From: Pelagophyceae sp. CCMP2097
Lineage: Eukaryota; Sar; Pelagophyceae
Length of the DNA: 21,174 nt
NCBI GenBank assembly: GCA_026770575.1
Contig: MU657183.1
Span: 384,576 to 405,749 of the forward strand
Direction of reading: 5' to 3'
Shown here one piece after another: positions 20,401 to 21,174 of this stretch (within the stretch, counting starts at the first letter, position 1; each line of letters begins with the position of its first letter). Made by a program: the position numbers and the translations under genes. The notes under the pieces are model-generated. The model did no database searches. It was not told the origin of the DNA and saw nothing but the letters and a program-made list of their open reading frames with translations.

Positions 20401-20531
20401 TCGACAGACGAACGCAGTGGTGCAGGGGGTGGCGCCACGCCCATAGACGACGCAGTCGACGCCACATCCGCGTAGGACCGCGAGTCGATTCGCTGCGCCA
20501 TTTGCGCGCCGCCGGCCCCCGGCGGCGCCAT
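8483..20531 (-). CDS. CHS: Chitin synthase (family 2 glycosyltransferase), 12 exons
   Basis: Predicted chitin synthase: it polymerises UDP-N-acetylglucosamine into chitin at a membrane and extrudes the chain. Model, in transcript order: 20531-20135, 20030-19958, 19910-19785, 19716-19665, 17118-17023, 14980-14900, 13701-13202, 12376-12158, 11196-11046, 10153-9650, 8921-8806, 8642-8483. These sum to 2475 nt, giving 824 aa plus stop, and phase is kept at all 11 joins. Motifs in family order: TVYDED (71-76), VVVIDG (99-104), DCGT (182-185), HGPC (250-253), LGEDR (290-294), QRRRW (334-338), DLSWGNR (559-565). About eight hydrophobic segments lie between 343 and 795. The usual glycosyltransferase residues are present and no stop interrupts any exon. 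The ATG at 20531 is chosen because protein-like composition starts there; the frame stays open to an ATG at 20681, so the start is less certain than the rest. All of this was read by eye. Family assignment is strong. Individual donor sites of introns 1, 4, 6, 9 and 10 are the weak points. Confidence 0.86.
8643..8805 (-). other. CHS intron 11 (163 nt), ordinary
   Basis: Donor AG|GTGTGC and acceptor CGTATTAG|GTTTCT join exon 11 (ending CDFWSA) to exon 12 (starting FLRVSLAPQ) in phase. No tandem array is visible. It serves as an uninflated comparison for the larger introns of the same gene. Confidence 0.65.
8922..9649 (-). repeat. CHS intron 10 (728 nt), GAGGGGCCTTGCAAGG array
   Basis: About 9020-9490 holds degenerate units around GAGGGGCCTTGCAAGG. 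Nearer the acceptor, 8937-9013 is built from CGCAATTTCACGCAATTTC-like strings, with CACGCGCAACGAGC present twice. The acceptor is strong (CTTTTCCTCAG|GTCGCC). The donor GCC|GTCCCA is weak, and again GTC stands at both junctions. Confidence 0.7.
10154..11045 (-). repeat. CHS intron 9 (892 nt), GGGCCCGTCTCGAGGG array
   Basis: About 10195-10995 is an array of units around GGGCCCGTCTCGAGGG, with an earlier variant GGACCGTACAAGG (about 10215-10270). It is related to but distinct from the intron 8 consensus. Exon 9 ends CGC|GTCATT and exon 10 starts after TTCGTAG|GTCGGC, so GTC occurs at both junctions and the exact boundary is ambiguous by up to three bases. Confidence 0.7.
11197..12157 (-). repeat. 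CHS intron 8 (961 nt), GGCCGTCTCGAGGGG array
   Basis: About 11265-12040 is a near-continuous array of 14-17 nt units around GGCCGTCTCGAGGGG, with variants GGCCTTCTCGAG and GGCCGTTTCGAAG. The array stops before both splice sites. Donor GTAAAA and acceptor TTCCTAG|GTA share the trinucleotide GTA. Confidence 0.74.
12377..13201 (-). repeat. CHS intron 7 (825 nt), two diverged blocks flanking an array
   Basis: Two blocks of about 185 bp in the same orientation (about 12430-12620 and 12950-13165) share CGGGTTTGCCGGGT, ACCCGACC and CGAACCCGCGACCC-type strings. Between them lies a short array of CACTTGCAAGGCCTC and GGCCGTCTCGAGG units. Next to the acceptor a 14-bp unit, AAGATCGCGGTCCG, is present twice. 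Donor is GC type (CAA|GCAAGG), acceptor GATCTTAG|GC. Confidence 0.7.
13702..14899 (-). repeat. CHS intron 6 (1198 nt), GGCCGTCTCGAGG-type array
   Basis: About 13790-14770 is an array of degenerate units around GGCCGTCTCGAGG. It shows higher-order structure: a block containing GTCGAGAAGAACGCCTCGTG near 14335 recurs with few changes near 14501, an offset of about 166 bp. A 17-bp sequence, GTCAAGCTCGTCGACCA, is duplicated at about 14201-14240. The donor is a GC type (AAC|GCGAGA); the acceptor is TCAACTAG|GT. Confidence 0.72.
14981..17022 (-). repeat. CHS intron 5 (2042 nt) with several short tandem families
   Basis: Near the acceptor, 14984-15080 repeats units like GAGAGATGGGTTGCTCCTC. A 28-bp sequence at 15397-15424 recurs exactly at 15447-15474. 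A perfect 12-bp unit (GGTCCGTTTGGG) is repeated about five times at 15685-15745. Units like GAGGGGCCGCATGGGACCGTC repeat about four times around 15984-16065. About 16100-16950 is less ordered GC-rich sequence in which I see no exon. Donor GTGAGC is canonical; acceptor is CTCTCTAG|GT. Confidence 0.72.
17119..19664 (-). repeat. CHS intron 4 (2546 nt) filled with three tandem arrays
   Basis: Three different arrays fill this intron. About 17295-18600 (plus strand) repeats a roughly 15-nt unit like GTCCCTGTGACAAGG. About 18665-19010 repeats units like GGGACCGTCTCGAGG. About 19100-19500 repeats units like GGTCCCGGAGACGGTC. A partial copy of the exon 4/donor region sits at about 19024-19098. Long open frames cross the arrays because unit lengths are near multiples of three, but the peptides are pure low-complexity repeats and are not taken as genes. 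Donor is ACA|GTCTTG and acceptor CGCTAG|G. Confidence 0.75.
19024..19098 (-). repeat. Partial copy of the exon 4 end and donor inside intron 4
   Basis: On the minus strand this region reads GGAAGGAAACGCGGCATGAC and continues into GTCC, AGGCGGCGCC and GGAAAACCCGGACCGTC, matching the true exon 4 end at about 19622-19690 with roughly a dozen changes and a small indel. It retains the coding string GRKRGMT followed by a GTC donor-like site. Confidence 0.7.
19665..20531 (-). other. CHS: CHS exons 1-4: N-terminal half of the catalytic domain
   Basis: Exon 1 (20531-20135) carries a low-complexity head, then RYFRF, TVYDED and VVVIDG, the nucleotide-sugar binding start of the domain. Exon 2 (20030-19958) ends in LVLKRTNR. 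Exon 3 (19910-19785) continues with KPNSIEWF and the DCGT metal/sugar-binding motif. Exon 4 (19716-19665) is only 52 nt and encodes RLHPDC...ATGRKRGMT, the counterpart of the family's TGRQRVMT stretch. Introns: 20031-20134 (donor GTGCCT, tentative), 19911-19957 (47 nt, GTGAGG...ATAG), 19717-19784 (68 nt, GTGCGT...GCAG). Codons split across joins resolve to sensible residues (R133, R157, M199). Confidence 0.82.
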
Positions 20532-20613
20532 GCACCCGTTGACGTCGCTCGATTTGACTATCCCTCCGGTAGGTGTGGGAATGTTTCCCACTCTTCTGGA
20601 ATTCATGGAATAG
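20532..20613. promoter_or_regulatory. Divergent interval with a 17-bp inverted repeat
   Basis: Between the chitin synthase ATG (20531, minus) and the possible plus-strand gene. It holds a perfect inverted repeat, GTGGGAATGTTTCCCAC (20575-20591, 7-bp arms, 3-bp centre), and TGACGTCG at 20540-20547, close to a bZIP-type core. If the chitin synthase start is really at 20681, this would be coding. Regulatory role is inferred from position and symmetry only. Confidence 0.35.
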
Positions 20614-21147
20614 GGACTTGTGGATTTGTTTTGGGAATGGGAGAACGATACGTCTCTGCGTCCTTCAACTGTCAGGCGCATAGCACGAAGGGGAAGTCAG
20701 GGTGTGCGCTGGAGCAACTTTACCGACGACGTGAATCGGATTCTGGACCGTGCAATTGCAGGATTCCTATCCTTTTTGGGAACACAGGATGTACGGGTTC
20801 CCGCGTCCTATTGGTCTATTGGGTGAGTATCGGATATCGGGCTCCTCGATTCGAAGTATGTGCGTGGCATGATTGGCTTCCTGCGTCTGCTTCTTCGTCT
20901 TCTCGGCAGCCTTCGAGTGTTTCCCCGGCGCCATGGATCCGACGAAAGGCGTCGGAGGAGCGCGAGGGTAGCACAGGAACTGGGGAACTGTGTGGCTCAG
21001 CCCGATATCGCCGAAGACAGAGATGGCGTTAGAAGTCCGCTCGACGGCAACATAAGACCTATGGAGCCCCCTTGCAGATCGCTACCGGGGGGTGCCCCCC
21101 CGGACCCCCCGCTATCGCCGCTGCGCCTCATTGGAAAAGAACACTAA
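20614..21147 (+). CDS. Possible spliced hypothetical gene, 5' end unresolved
   Basis: An open stretch from 20614 to 20822 (NFTDDVNRILDRAIAGFLSF and DVRVPASYWSIG) ends at a good donor (GG|GTGAGT). An 87-nt intron (20823-20909) closes with a long pyrimidine run and CTCGGCAG. The next exon (20910-21147) keeps phase and reads LRVFPRRHGSDERRRRSAR to a stop, with a proline-rich end (GGAPPDPPLSPLRLIGKEH). The first exon has no ATG: it follows a TAG at 20611-20613 that could be an acceptor, or translation could start elsewhere. No family is recognised. It would be transcribed away from the chitin synthase gene, about 80 bp from its start. Confidence 0.4.
21085..21103. repeat. GC hairpin CCGGGGGG/CCCCCCGG
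   Basis: A perfect 8-bp inverted repeat with a 3-base centre, within the proline-rich 3' exon of the possible plus-strand gene. It is followed by another GGACCCCCCG string. It could form a strong stem in RNA. Confidence 0.45.
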
Positions 21148-21174
21148 ACCTCGGGCTTCTCCTGGGCTACCGAT

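Noticed and set aside
1..21174. Prokaryotic or phage window, CRISPR array
   Set aside because: Repeats are contiguous and degenerate without unique spacers, genes contain spliceosomal introns, and the protein families are eukaryotic.

Overview
This is a GC-rich eukaryotic nuclear window, best read as a microbial alga. Coding sense appears only after short introns are removed. Most of these introns start GTGNGN, GTAAGT or GCNAG(R) and end TAG|G or CAG|G. The gene families are eukaryotic: chitin synthase with the QRRRW motif, RING plus Sel1 repeats, a MYND-like finger, and a secreted thioredoxin-fold protein. A stramenopile, perhaps pelagophyte-like, is my guess from family content and intron style; no sequence search was possible.

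Layout. Positions 1-1590 hold no convincing protein gene, but carry a foldback element (514-646) and a tandem 354-bp SINE-like unit with a tRNA-like head (647-1083). On the minus strand, 1591-3418 is a frameshifted multi-pass membrane protein gene with a degenerate MYND finger at its C-terminus. Positions 3640-4250 are AT-richer, with a 153-bp tandem repeat that folds into hairpins. A small spliced coiled-coil gene lies on the minus strand (4907-5331), with a spliced secreted thioredoxin-like gene (5716-6379) beyond it on the plus strand, transcribed away from it. An AT-rich repeat zone (6416-7180) precedes a plus-strand RING/Sel1 gene (7324-8154), which carries two compensating deletions.

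The main find fills 8483-20531 on the minus strand: one chitin synthase gene of 12 exons. The joined frame is 2475 nt (824 aa), and every join keeps codon phase. TVYDED, VVVIDG, DCGT, HGPC, LGEDR, QRRRW and DLSWGNR appear in the family's order, followed by the expected membrane segments. Four of its introns are ordinary (47-163 nt). The other seven (728-2546 nt) are packed with short GC-rich tandem arrays, each with its own consensus. In isolation these arrays look like about 9 kb of meaningless repeats, and exons as short as 52-96 nt lie between them. Several large introns have unusual donors (GC or GTC) and 2-3 nt direct repeats across their two junctions. Two contain duplicates of splice-site-bearing sequence, which suggests growth by duplication.

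Beyond the chitin synthase start, a short divergent interval carries a perfect 17-bp inverted repeat and leads into a possible spliced plus-strand gene (20614-21147) of unknown function. All exon joins are my reading of phase, splice sites and family motif order, not alignment or RNA evidence.
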